Shown here in pieces: positions 1-7,028 of a stretch of 33,776 nt of DNA. The stretch is from Candidatus Cloacimonadota bacterium. Lineage in GTDB: Bacteria > Cloacimonadota > Cloacimonadia > Cloacimonadales > Cloacimonadaceae. Under the pieces are notes generated by a model, which had not been told where the DNA came from, did no database searches, and was given only the letters and a program-made list of their open reading frames with translations. The position numbers and the translations under genes were made by a program. Numbering within the stretch: the stretch's first letter is position 1; every line of letters starts with the position of its first letter. Location of the stretch: assembly GCA_012516855.1 (NCBI GenBank), contig JAAYWB010000022.1, positions 1 to 33,776 of the forward strand, given 5' to 3'.

Positions 1-70
1 CTTTGCTACTTAGCATCCGACGTTTGAGTTCTGATGCCGGCAAGGTGTCGCTTACTTGAATCTTTCTCAT
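1..70 (-). CDS. N-terminal fragment of an unidentified gene, cut by the window edge (possible transposase)
   Basis: An ATG on the reverse strand (68-70) is preceded by a strong GGAGG ribosome site at about 76-80, and the frame stays open to the window edge. The 23 visible residues begin MRKIQVSDTLPASELKRRML. A short basic start with a 'LPxSELKRRM' helix resembles the N-terminus of helix-turn-helix (IS630-like) transposases, but that is only an impression from 23 residues. The start and the ribosome site are seen directly. The function is not established. Confidence 0.5.
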   Translation of the reverse strand, partial: MRKIQVSDTLPASELKRRMLSSK

Positions 71-165
71 CACTACCTCCAGTGATATGAATACAGAGAC
101 AGGATAATCAATTCTAGTATTTATGCAAGCGAAATGGTATGAATCCATCAGGTTTTTAACTCCTT

Positions 166-349
166 GCTGCCTTCGATGGCACTTTCCTCGCCCGACGCCA
201 GCGTTTCTTCTGGCGACAACGTTTGGCCGTTAAGGCCTTTTCTCTGGTTCCTGACATGCCTCCCGTATAATGGCCGCACTTGATGCGATGATCAGGCGGG
301 AGGCGTGGGAGGGGGATAGCCTCGGGCGTTAAGGACGTGGCCGGCAGGA
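166..349 (+). repeat. Intergenic multi-hairpin repeat, copy 1 (forward)
   Basis: This is the first of six copies of a repeat family in the window. It has a CG-rich first hairpin (166-213), the block TTGGCCGTTAAGGCCTTTT (224-242), a long hairpin with arms GCCTCCCG and CGGGAGGC (258-304), and a terminal block resembling GGGCGTTAAGG...CCGGCAGG (323-348). It has diverged from the other copies in the first hairpin. It lies between the truncated reverse gene and the phosphate operon. The 350-450 stretch beyond it is A+T-rich and shows no gene. Confidence 0.85.
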
Positions 350-450
350 TATAGTGATGAGTTAGCATTAATGGCTATTTTTGATTTGATTATCTTTAAC
401 TTGGCTATATTTCAAATTGCGTGGGCAATCCGGGGGCAAATGGGTTAATA

Positions 451-497
451 AATCTTAACTTCGTCCATATAAAATCTTAACATTCCCCCGGTATTAT
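451..497 (+). promoter_or_regulatory. Candidate Pho-box promoter of the phosphate uptake operon
   Basis: Two identical AATCTTAAC words (451-459 and 473-481) lie exactly 22 bp apart. A weaker 7-bp unit, TCCATAT (464-470), lies between them, so TCTTAAC-4-TCCATAT-4-TCTTAAC gives an 11-bp period. A -10-like TATTAT (492-497) follows 10 bases after the last unit. In known PhoB/PhoP-controlled promoters, direct repeats with an 11-bp period replace the -35 box about 10 bp upstream of the -10. The arrangement is seen directly; phosphate control is inferred from it and from the downstream pst genes. Confidence 0.6.
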
Positions 498-525
498 AGG
501 GGCAGAACCTTCAAAGGAGTAAAAG

Positions 526-1659
526 ATGAAGAAACTGCTTCTCGCCACTCTGGTGGGATTATTTCTGTTACCTGCGCTTCTTGGCGCATTGGAGCTTAAG
601 ATCAGTGGGGAAATGTGGAACCGCTGGACCCTGGAACAAGGAAAGGTGTTCGCCGATACTTCGCTTACAGCCTACAAAAAAGAAATCACCAAAAACTTTT
701 TCTCGCTCGAGCGAGGCTATGTGGGAATGGAAGCCAAATTCAGCCAAAGCATGAAAGGCCGCTTCACTGTGGATATCTTCAGTTCGGACATCCTCAAGGA
801 CGGGGCTGGGCTGAAGCTGAAATATGCCTACCTGGATTTTTCCAATCTGATCCCCATCCCTGACCTGACCACCACCGTGGGTCTGCAAAAAGTTTATTTT
901 GGAAGTATTTACGACTGGAGCTACAACCTGATCGGCAAAGCCCCCACCGATGAGTACAAGTACGCCAATTCCGCCGACTACGGCATCAGCCTGAACGGTT
1001 ACCTGCCGGGCGGCTGGGGCGAATACCAATTGGGCATGTACAACGGCGAGGGCTACAAAAACTACGGCTCCAACCTTAAAGACAACATCGACCCGGCTTT
1101 CCTGGCCAACCTGCGCATTGTACCCACTGCCGGCCTCACAATAGGGGGTTCGGTAATGACCAACGGCAGCGAGAGAAAACTCAAACTGGCTGACGCCACC
1201 GAAAACTCCAGCTACAACACCCAGTTGCTTGCCGACGGAATTCTGCGCGCGGCTTTTGGACCGCTGGACATCTGGGCCGAATACCTATACAAAGACATAA
1301 GCTACGCCCCGAATTTCAGCGCCAAAGACTACAGCGCCACCTGCTTCAGCGTGTTTCCCACCCTAAAGCTGAAAAGCCTGATCGGCGCCGACATCGATCT
1401 CCAGGGACGCTATGACCGCTCTGACGAAACCCGCATGCCGGACAGTAAGAAGAAAAACCTGCTGAACGCCTGGACAGGAGGCCTGAACTTCAATTTCATG
1501 GCCGACGACAGCGGCAGCCCCGCCCTGCAGGCGCAGCTCAACTATGTAAGAAAAGACTATGACGAAGATGCTTCCGGCACCGACTACGCCAATGGCAAAA
1601 AGGATACGGACATCGTTATGCTGCAACTGAAATGGCGCTTCGCTTCCACAATCAACTAA
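526..1659 (+). CDS. Outer-membrane porin-like beta-barrel protein, first gene of the pst operon
   Basis: The 377-residue protein starts with a clear signal peptide (MKKLLLATLVGLFLLPALLG, then ALE). The rest is rich in alternating aromatic and polar strands, such as 'ISGEMWNRW', 'YQLGMYNGEGY' and 'IDLQGRYDRS'. It ends in an amphipathic strand, 'VMLQLKWRF', as outer-membrane barrels do, although with a short tail after the Phe. AAAGGAG (513-519) fixes the ATG. It lies 11 bp before pstS and downstream of the Pho-box-like array, so it is probably the outer-membrane channel for phosphate or phosphate esters. Substrate choice is inference. The family cannot be named with certainty; it resembles the general or phosphate-selective porins of FCB bacteria. 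Confidence 0.8.
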   Translation: MKKLLLATLVGLFLLPALLGALELKISGEMWNRWTLEQGKVFADTSLTAYKKEITKNFFSLERGYVGMEAKFSQSMKGRFTVDIFSSDILKDGAGLKLKYAYLDFSNLIPIPDLTTTVGLQKVYFGSIYDWSYNLIGKAPTDEYKYANSADYGISLNGYLPGGWGEYQLGMYNGEGYKNYGSNLKDNIDPAFLANLRIVPTAGLTIGGSVMTNGSERKLKLADATENSSYNTQLLADGILRAAFGPLDIWAEYLYKDISYAPNFSAKDYSATCFSVFPTLKLKSLIGADIDLQGRYDRSDETRMPDSKKKNLLNAWTGGLNFNFMADDSGSPALQAQLNYVRKDYDEDASGTDYANGKKDTDIVMLQLKWRFASTIN

Positions 1660-1670
1660 AGGAGAATAGA

Positions 1671-2483
1671 ATGAATAAAAAATATATTATTGTCGCCCTG
1701 ATCCTACTTCTGGCAATTTCTTTTGCCGTAGCCAAGTCCCGTAAAATCACCTGTTCAGGTTCCACCACAGTGCTTCCGATCGCCCAAGCCGCCGCGGAAG
1801 CCTATATGGATAAGCATCCTGATGTTAATATCTCCATCCGCGGCGGCGGCTCAGGAGTGGGTATTGCCGCTCTGCAAAACGGGTCTGCTGATATTGCCAA
1901 TTCCAGCCGCGTGATGAAGGCCAAGGAAATCTCACAGGCCAAATCCAAAGGCATCAACCCCACGCCATACGCCGTTGCGCTGGACGGCATCGCCATCGTG
2001 GTGCACAAAAGCAACTCTGTGGCCAACCTCAGCATCGCCCAGATCCGTGATATCTACAACGGCAAGATCAAGAACTGGAGCGAAGTGGGCGGACCCAAGC
2101 TGCCGATCGTCGTGATTTCCCGCGACGTGGCTTCCGGCACCTTCGAAGTCTTCAACGAAAAAGCCCTCGGCGGCAGCAAAGTGGTTTCCAGCGCGCAACT
2201 GCTGGCCTCCAATAACGCCGTTGCCTCCACGGTGGGCAGCACTCCCGGCGGGATTGGCTATATCGGCCTTGGCTATCTCACCGAAGAGATAAAAACCGTA
2301 AAAGTGAACAGCATTACCCCCAACACCAAAACCGTGCAGGACGGCTCCTATCCTCTGGCCCGCAAACTCTATATGTACACGAACGGCAAGGCGAAAGGTG
2401 ATTTGGGCAGCTACATCGCTTTCATCCAATCCGATGCAGGACAAAAAATAGTGGTGGAACAGGGTTTCATCGCTCTTAAATAG
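1671..2483 (+). CDS. pstS: Phosphate-binding protein PstS
   Basis: This is a 270-residue periplasmic binding protein of the high-affinity phosphate ABC transporter. A signal peptide (residues 1 to about 21, IIVALILLLAISFAVA) precedes the mature start. Phosphate-contact motifs are visible: SGSTTVLPIAQ near residue 30, GGGSGVGIAAL near 60 and SRDVASGTFEVF near 150. The ATG at 1671 follows AAAGGAG; an upstream in-frame start inside the porin gene is not needed. No lipobox Cys is present, so it is expected to be free in the periplasm. It is followed by a UUCG hairpin that could let pstS be made in excess of the membrane genes. Confidence 0.96.
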   Translation: MNKKYIIVALILLLAISFAVAKSRKITCSGSTTVLPIAQAAAEAYMDKHPDVNISIRGGGSGVGIAALQNGSADIANSSRVMKAKEISQAKSKGINPTPYAVALDGIAIVVHKSNSVANLSIAQIRDIYNGKIKNWSEVGGPKLPIVVISRDVASGTFEVFNEKALGGSKVVSSAQLLASNNAVASTVGSTPGGIGYIGLGYLTEEIKTVKVNSITPNTKTVQDGSYPLARKLYMYTNGKAKGDLGSYIAFIQSDAGQKIVVEQGFIALK

Positions 2484-2520
2484 TTTTGGCGAGAAAACGA
2501 CCAATAAAACCTCCATTCAC

Positions 2521-2543
2521 ACGGGAGCTTCGGCTCCCGTTTT
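2521..2543 (+). terminator. UUCG hairpin between pstS and pstC (attenuator or mRNA stabiliser)
   Basis: A perfect 8-bp stem, ACGGGAGC (2521-2528) and GCTCCCGT (2533-2540), is closed by a TTCG tetraloop and followed by only three further T residues (2541-2543). The short T run suggests partial termination or protection of the 3' end of pstS mRNA rather than a full stop. pstC begins 14 bases later behind its own ribosome site. Confidence 0.7.
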
Positions 2544-2556
2544 GAGGTAGGAAGAA

Positions 2557-3426
2557 ATGAAGACTTTTAAGGAAAAGAGTTTCCAGACAATCACCTACAC
2601 GGCAGCGTTGTTCACGGTGGCCTGTTTGCTGGGAATCATCTTTGGGCTTTTCCGGGAAGGCTTGCCAATTTTCAAACACGTTGGCCTGAAAGAGTTTCTG
2701 TTCACCAACAATTGGTATCCCGCCCACGCGGAACCGGGATTCGGAGCCCTGGCGCTGATCGTCGGGTCCCTGGTCGTGACCTTGGGTTCGCTGATCATAG
2801 CCATCCCGTTGGGACTGGGAGCCGCGATTTTCCTCTCAGAGATGGCCGGGCCGCGCCTGCGCGAGATCACCAAACCCGTGATCGAATTGCTGGCAGGGAT
2901 CCCCTCCGTGGTTTACGGCCTTTTTGGCATGGCCTTTCTCGCTCCCCTGGTGCGGGAGTGGTTTGATCTGGACACCGGTTTGAACGTGTTCACGGCCTCG
3001 CTGATCTTGGGCGTAATGATCGTGCCTGTGATCTGCAGCATGGGCGAAGACGCGCTGTCCAGCGTTCCCAAAAACCTCCGCGAAGCTTCGCTGGCCCTGG
3101 GCGCCACGCGAGCCGAAACCATTTTCAAAGCTGTAATCCCCGCTGCTAAAAACGGCCTGGCAGGAAGTGTGCTGATGGGTTTTGGACGCGCCATCGGCGA
3201 AACCATGGTGGTTCTGATGGTGGCTGGCGGGGCGGCCCGCATCCCAAGTTCCATCTTTGATCCGGTGCGTCCCCTCACCTCAACCATCGCCGCCGAGATG
3301 GGCGAAACCGTGATGGGCGATTTGCATTACCAGTCCCTGTTCGCTTTGGCCATCATCCTCTTCCTGATCACTTTTGTTTCCAATCTCATCACGGAATCCA
3401 TGCTGCTGAAGAGGGGCAAGAAATGA
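2557..3426 (+). CDS. pstC: Phosphate ABC transporter permease PstC
   Basis: This 289-residue inner-membrane permease has about six hydrophobic segments: residues 9-29, 58-80, 113-131, 140-158, 206-225 and 258-280. The cytoplasmic coupling loop is the typical '[21 protein letters not shown]', followed by GRAIGETMVVLMVAGG, which is diagnostic for PstC. The start follows GAGGTAGGAAGA. Its stop overlaps the pstA start (ATGA at 3423-3426), so the two are translationally coupled. With PstA it forms the phosphate channel. Length is normal and nothing is missing. Confidence 0.96.
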   Translation: MKTFKEKSFQTITYTAALFTVACLLGIIFGLFREGLPIFKHVGLKEFLFTNNWYPAHAEPGFGALALIVGSLVVTLGSLIIAIPLGLGAAIFLSEMAGPRLREITKPVIELLAGIPSVVYGLFGMAFLAPLVREWFDLDTGLNVFTASLILGVMIVPVICSMGEDALSSVPKNLREASLALGATRAETIFKAVIPAAKNGLAGSVLMGFGRAIGETMVVLMVAGGAARIPSSIFDPVRPLTSTIAAEMGETVMGDLHYQSLFALAIILFLITFVSNLITESMLLKRGKK

Positions 3427-4277
3427 ATAAACGAAAACTAATGAACAGCTTGGTCACAGTCATAATGGCACTGATGCTGGTTCTCACCGCTTTGTTTTTG
3501 GTCCTGTTCTTGGTGCGTATGTTTTCCCAAGGAGCCAAAGTGCTAAGCTGGGATTTCCTCTTCACCGCCCCGCGGGACGCCATGAGAGCCGGAGGTATTT
3601 ATCCAGCCCTGGTGGGAACTTTTCTGCTCACTGCGCTGTCGATGGTGGTGGCGCTGCCTTTGGGGATTCTCACCGCCATTTGGCTAACCAATTACGGCAA
3701 GCCTGTTTGGCTGGTCAATATCCTGCGGGTGGCAATCAACACCCTGGCCGGCACGCCCTCCATCATTTTCGGGCTTTTTGGTATGGCAATGTTTTCCAAC
3801 CTGCTTGGTTTCGACATTTCCCTGCTTTCCGGCGGACTTACCCTAGCCATCCTGGCCCTGCCGGTGATCATAAACAATACGGAACAGGCCATACGTAGCG
3901 TTCCAGAGGATTTTCGCGAAGCCTCGCTGGCCTTGGGTGCCACCACCCGGCAAACGGTTTCCCGCGTGCTTTTGCCCACCGCGCTTCCAAGTATTCTAAC
4001 CGGCGCCATCATCAGCATCGGCCGCGTAGCCGGTGAAACAGCGCCGATCATGTTCACAGCCGCCACTTTTTACTCCCGTCAACTGCCGAAAGGCCTGGGC
4101 GACGAAGTGATGGCCCTGCCTTATCACATCTACGCCCTGATGACCGAAGGCACCCATCCCACGGAGCAGGTTCCCATAGCTTACGGAACCTCCCTGGTGC
4201 TTCTTTTGCTGGTAATCTCCATCAGCGCGGCGGCCATCTGGATCCGTTCGTCCATCAGAAGGAAAAGACAATGGTAG
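3423..4277 (+). CDS. pstA: Phosphate ABC transporter permease PstA
   Basis: The second permease subunit has 284 residues. It has an N-terminal membrane anchor, then a five-helix core with '[11 protein letters not shown]', the coupling loop '[21 protein letters not shown]', and [14 protein letters not shown], the PstA counterpart of the GRAIGET motif in PstC. It overlaps pstC by 4 bp and pstB by 7 bp, so the three are expressed as one unit. Expected location is the inner membrane, paired with PstC and energised by PstB. Confidence 0.96.
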   Translation: MNKRKLMNSLVTVIMALMLVLTALFLVLFLVRMFSQGAKVLSWDFLFTAPRDAMRAGGIYPALVGTFLLTALSMVVALPLGILTAIWLTNYGKPVWLVNILRVAINTLAGTPSIIFGLFGMAMFSNLLGFDISLLSGGLTLAILALPVIINNTEQAIRSVPEDFREASLALGATTRQTVSRVLLPTALPSILTGAIISIGRVAGETAPIMFTAATFYSRQLPKGLGDEVMALPYHIYALMTEGTHPTEQVPIAYGTSLVLLLLVISISAAAIWIRSSIRRKRQW

Positions 4278-5029
4278 ATATACAATTACAAAGTTTGGAC
4301 CTCAATCTCTGGTTCGGAAAAAACCACGTTCTGCACGACGTCAGCCTGCCAGTTTACAAACATCAGGTAACAGCCATGATCGGTCCCTCCGGCTGCGGAA
4401 AATCAACCCTGTTGAGGTGTTTCAACCGCATGAACGACCTCATTCCCGGCACCCGCATCGAGGGCAGGGCCTTGCTCGGAGACGCGGACATCTATGCTCC
4501 CAAAGCCGATGTTTCCAAGCTTCGGTCGCGCATCGGCATGGTTTTTCAAAAACCGAATCCCTTTCCCAAAAGCATCTTCAACAACGTGGCCTTTGGCTTG
4601 CAGATCCAGGGCGGATTCAGCAAGGCAGAGATCAGCAACAGGGTTGAGGAAAGCCTGAAAGCCGCTTGGCTTTGGGAAGAGGTGAAAGACCGGCTATCCT
4701 CCTCCGCGATGAGCCTTTCCGGAGGCCAGCAACAGAGGCTGTGCATTGCCCGGGCCCTTGCCAACCGTCCCGACGTGTTGATGCTGGATGAACCCACTTC
4801 GGCGCTTGATCCCCAGTCCACCGCCAAGATCGAAGAATTGTGCTTGGAACTCAAACACAATGTGACTATACTTATAGTTACACACAACGTTGCCCAAGCC
4901 GGCCGGATTTCGGATCAGACCGCTTTCATGTACCTGGGCGAACTGTTGGAATTCGGCCCCACCGAACGGGTTTTCACGGTACCCGCGGACAAACGCACCG
5001 AAGCCTACCTCACCGGTGTCTTCGGCTAA
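4271..5029 (+). CDS. pstB: Phosphate ABC transporter ATPase PstB
   Basis: This 252-residue cytoplasmic ATPase drives phosphate uptake. It has Walker [10 protein letters not shown] (residues 38-46), Q-loop [11 protein letters not shown] (near 92), signature LSGGQQQRL (149-157), Walker B VLMLDEP (169-175) and H-loop His205. 'FQKPNPFP' and the '[10 protein letters not shown]' segment after Walker A are typical of PstB rather than other ABC ATPases. The start lies inside the end of pstA, with no separate ribosome site beyond AGAAGGAAAAG. Normal length. Confidence 0.97.
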   Translation: MVDIQLQSLDLNLWFGKNHVLHDVSLPVYKHQVTAMIGPSGCGKSTLLRCFNRMNDLIPGTRIEGRALLGDADIYAPKADVSKLRSRIGMVFQKPNPFPKSIFNNVAFGLQIQGGFSKAEISNRVEESLKAAWLWEEVKDRLSSSAMSLSGGQQQRLCIARALANRPDVLMLDEPTSALDPQSTAKIEELCLELKHNVTILIVTHNVAQAGRISDQTAFMYLGELLEFGPTERVFTVPADKRTEAYLTGVFG

Positions 5030-5042
5030 GCCAGGAGAAAGA

Positions 5043-5708
5043 ATGCTAAACTCAAAGATTAAGGAATTAAAGCAGCTGCTGCTCACCGAGGCAGGCTGGG
5101 TGGAAAAAATGATCTCCCTGGCCCTCGACGGCCTGTACTCGCATAATAACGATCTTTTAAACATCGTGATCGGGTATGAGGATAAAGTGAATCAGATGGA
5201 TCTGGAGATAGAGAACAAATGCATCTCAGCCATCGCCCTCTATCAGCCGGAAGCGAAAGACCTGCGCAAAATCGTGATGATCCTCAAGATCAACAACGAC
5301 TTGGAACGGCTCGGCGACCGGGCGGTGAACATCGCCGAAAGCGCGATGCATCTGATGGGAAAACCAGTGGTATCCCAAGTTTCAGAACTCGCGCAGATGC
5401 GGGATTCGGCTTTTGCCATGCTCAAAGCCAGCCTGGACGCCTTTGCCACGGAAAACGCGGAAGCCTGCAGTGCCATTTGCGAAGCCGACAATCGGGTTGA
5501 CGAGCTCAACCGCGCCGTTTACCATCGGTTGGTGGACCTGATCAAGCAGGACACGCCCCTCACAGAATCCTGCCTGCATCTGCTGCGCGTCGCCAGAAAC
5601 CTGGAACGCATCGCGGATCTTTCCACCAATGTGGCCGAGAACACCGTCTATCTGGCCGTCGGAAAAGTGATCAAGCACCAGCAGGGTGAGGAAGACAACC
5701 CCGAATAA
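5043..5708 (+). CDS. phoU: Phosphate signalling regulator PhoU
   Basis: The 221-residue all-helical protein has two PhoU repeats. The diagnostic motif appears as 'NDLERLGDRAVNIAE' near residue 88 and as 'RNLERIADLSTNVAENTVYL' near 185. PhoU links the Pst transporter to the PhoR/PhoB two-component system and restrains uptake when phosphate is ample. ATG 5043 is chosen because AGGAGA lies just upstream and the PhoU homology starts there; the frame is open further upstream within pstB but does not look like PhoU. No phoR or phoB is present in this window. It is the last gene of the pst operon. Confidence 0.94.
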   Translation: MLNSKIKELKQLLLTEAGWVEKMISLALDGLYSHNNDLLNIVIGYEDKVNQMDLEIENKCISAIALYQPEAKDLRKIVMILKINNDLERLGDRAVNIAESAMHLMGKPVVSQVSELAQMRDSAFAMLKASLDAFATENAEACSAICEADNRVDELNRAVYHRLVDLIKQDTPLTESCLHLLRVARNLERIADLSTNVAENTVYLAVGKVIKHQQGEEDNPE

Positions 5709-5782
5709 GCACAAAAAAGCTCCCTTTCAAACCGAGTGGATAAAACCCGGTGTTTCCAGCCCGGAGGGCGACACTAATCAAT

Positions 5783-5936
5783 CCCCGCTGAACGGCGAAT
5801 CTATGCTGATTGGCCGTTAAGGCCTTTTCCTGTGTCCCGTTTGTGCCTCCCGCATAATGCCCGCACTTGATGCGAGTATTATACGGGAGGCATGGGAGGA
5901 GGATGATATAAGGCGCTAAGGGTGTAGCCGACAGGA
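5783..5936 (+). repeat. Intergenic multi-hairpin repeat, copy 2 (forward)
   Basis: This copy has a degenerate first hairpin, then TTGGCCGTTAAGGCCTTTT (5810-5828), and the best-preserved long hairpin in forward orientation. That hairpin runs from 5847 to about 5893; its arms begin GCCTCCCGCATAATGCCCGC and end TATTATACGGGAGGC. The tail is GGCGCTAAGGG...CCGACAGG. It lies 74 bp after phoU, where it could also act as the operon's 3' structure. The 5748-5775 stretch (CCCGGAGGGCG) is shared with the flank of copy 4. Confidence 0.88.
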
Positions 5937-5977
5937 CTTGACAGTGGGTAAGCATTTCTTCATAGTTCTTTTTCAGG

Positions 5978-6033
5978 CCAGGTGGGCGCGAAAGCTCGAC
6001 CGGAAAGCAGTGCCTTGGGCTTTTCCCACCTGG
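5978..6033 (+). other. Inverted repeat / structured leader before the EIIA-CBS gene
   Basis: Perfect 9-bp arms, CCAGGTGGG (5978-5986) and CCCACCTGG (6025-6033), enclose 38 bases that include a second, inner pair AAAGC/GCTTT. The structure ends 86 bases before the start codon of the EIIA-CBS gene. It matches no riboswitch class I can recognise. It could be a cis-regulatory leader, a terminator or a small mobile repeat. The remaining bases up to 6119 hold TTGACT (6058-6063) without a well-placed -10. Confidence 0.5.
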
Positions 6034-6119
6034 TTTGAAAGAGAGCCATAAAAAACATTGACTGGATTTGCCCGCGGCAAAAAACTGCACATATTAAATC
6101 ACTTTTCAGAGGTAAAATA

Positions 6120-7028
6120 ATGTTTTTAGCGGATTTCCTCGATGCCCGGGCCATCGCGTTCGAGCAGCGTGTCCTGCCCCGGGAGCAGGTCTATCAGGAG
6201 ATAATCCAGAGGATTTGCGCCCAAAGAAGCCACAACACCCCCAAATGCGGACAGCCAATGCTGGACGCGATCCTGCAACGCGAGCGGGAAGCACCAATGG
6301 CCTATCCAAGCGGGATTGCCATCCCCCACATCCGGGTTGAAGGACTCGCGGACACCCTGATCGGCATGACCTTTCTGCAAAATCCCCTGGATTATGACGG
6401 CATAAAGGTGAACTGGGTGGTGCTCATCTTCACGGACAAATCGTCCTCCAAGATCTATCTGAACATCGTGGCCGCCCTGCTGAAGCTTTCCAGGGATGAA
6501 GAGGCAATGAAAAGCCTGCATGGCCTGCATGACGGGCATGACGTGATCCACTGGCTAAAGCAGGCGAAAGTCGAGGTCGGGACGGATGTGACCGTCGCCG
6601 ATATCATGATTCGCAATCCCTTCTGCGTTGGGCCTGACGACGTTCTCAGACTGGCAAACAGCCTCATCAACGAACACAAGGTCTCAATGTTGCCCGTCAC
6701 CGACAAGGATGACACCTATCTGGGCGAACTCAACATCCTGGACATTCTCAAGGTGGGAGTTCCGGATTATCTGATGATGATGATGGAAGACTTGAAATTC
6801 CTCAAATCATACGAACCCCTGGAAAACCTCTTTGAAAAGGAAGATGAGATCACCGCTGGCGAAATCATGCAAAAGGACAACAAGGTGCTGGAGCCGGACG
6901 ACTCCATCGTGGAAGCGGTTTACCTCATGCTCAAGGAAGGCCGCAGGTATTTCTGCGTGGTTGAGGATGGCAAACTGCTGGGCGTGGTGACGGCTATGGA
7001 CGTCTTCAGGAAGGTGGCAAAAGCATGA
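6120..7028 (+). CDS. PTS EIIA-type domain fused to a CBS pair
   Basis: Residues 1 to about 147 form a PTS fructose/nitrogen-type EIIA domain with the phosphorylatable-type His in GIAIPH (His70). Residues 157-300 hold two CBS motifs ('VADIMIRNPFCVGPDD' and 'AGEIMQKDNKVLEPDD'), which in other proteins bind adenine nucleotides. It is expected to be cytoplasmic. The stop overlaps the start of the next gene (ATGA, 7025-7028), so it is made together with the ion transporter and probably gates it in response to phosphorylation or nucleotide state. That role is inference. No EI or HPr gene is visible nearby. Start ATG 6120 follows CAGAGGTAAAATA. Confidence 0.88.
   Translation: MFLADFLDARAIAFEQRVLPREQVYQEIIQRICAQRSHNTPKCGQPMLDAILQREREAPMAYPSGIAIPHIRVEGLADTLIGMTFLQNPLDYDGIKVNWVVLIFTDKSSSKIYLNIVAALLKLSRDEEAMKSLHGLHDGHDVIHWLKQAKVEVGTDVTVADIMIRNPFCVGPDDVLRLANSLINEHKVSMLPVTDKDDTYLGELNILDILKVGVPDYLMMMMEDLKFLKSYEPLENLFEKEDEITAGEIMQKDNKVLEPDDSIVEAVYLMLKEGRRYFCVVEDGKLLGVVTAMDVFRKVAKA

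Noticed and set aside
156-368. Short open frame across repeat copy 1 (similar ones in the other copies)
   Set aside because: The coding potential comes from the GC-rich hairpins; the frame is not kept between copies, so the repeat is not a protein gene.
5978-6119. Known riboswitch (c-di-AMP, fluoride, TPP or cobalamin class) before the EIIA-CBS gene
   Set aside because: The conserved core motifs of these classes are not visible; only the inverted repeat is.
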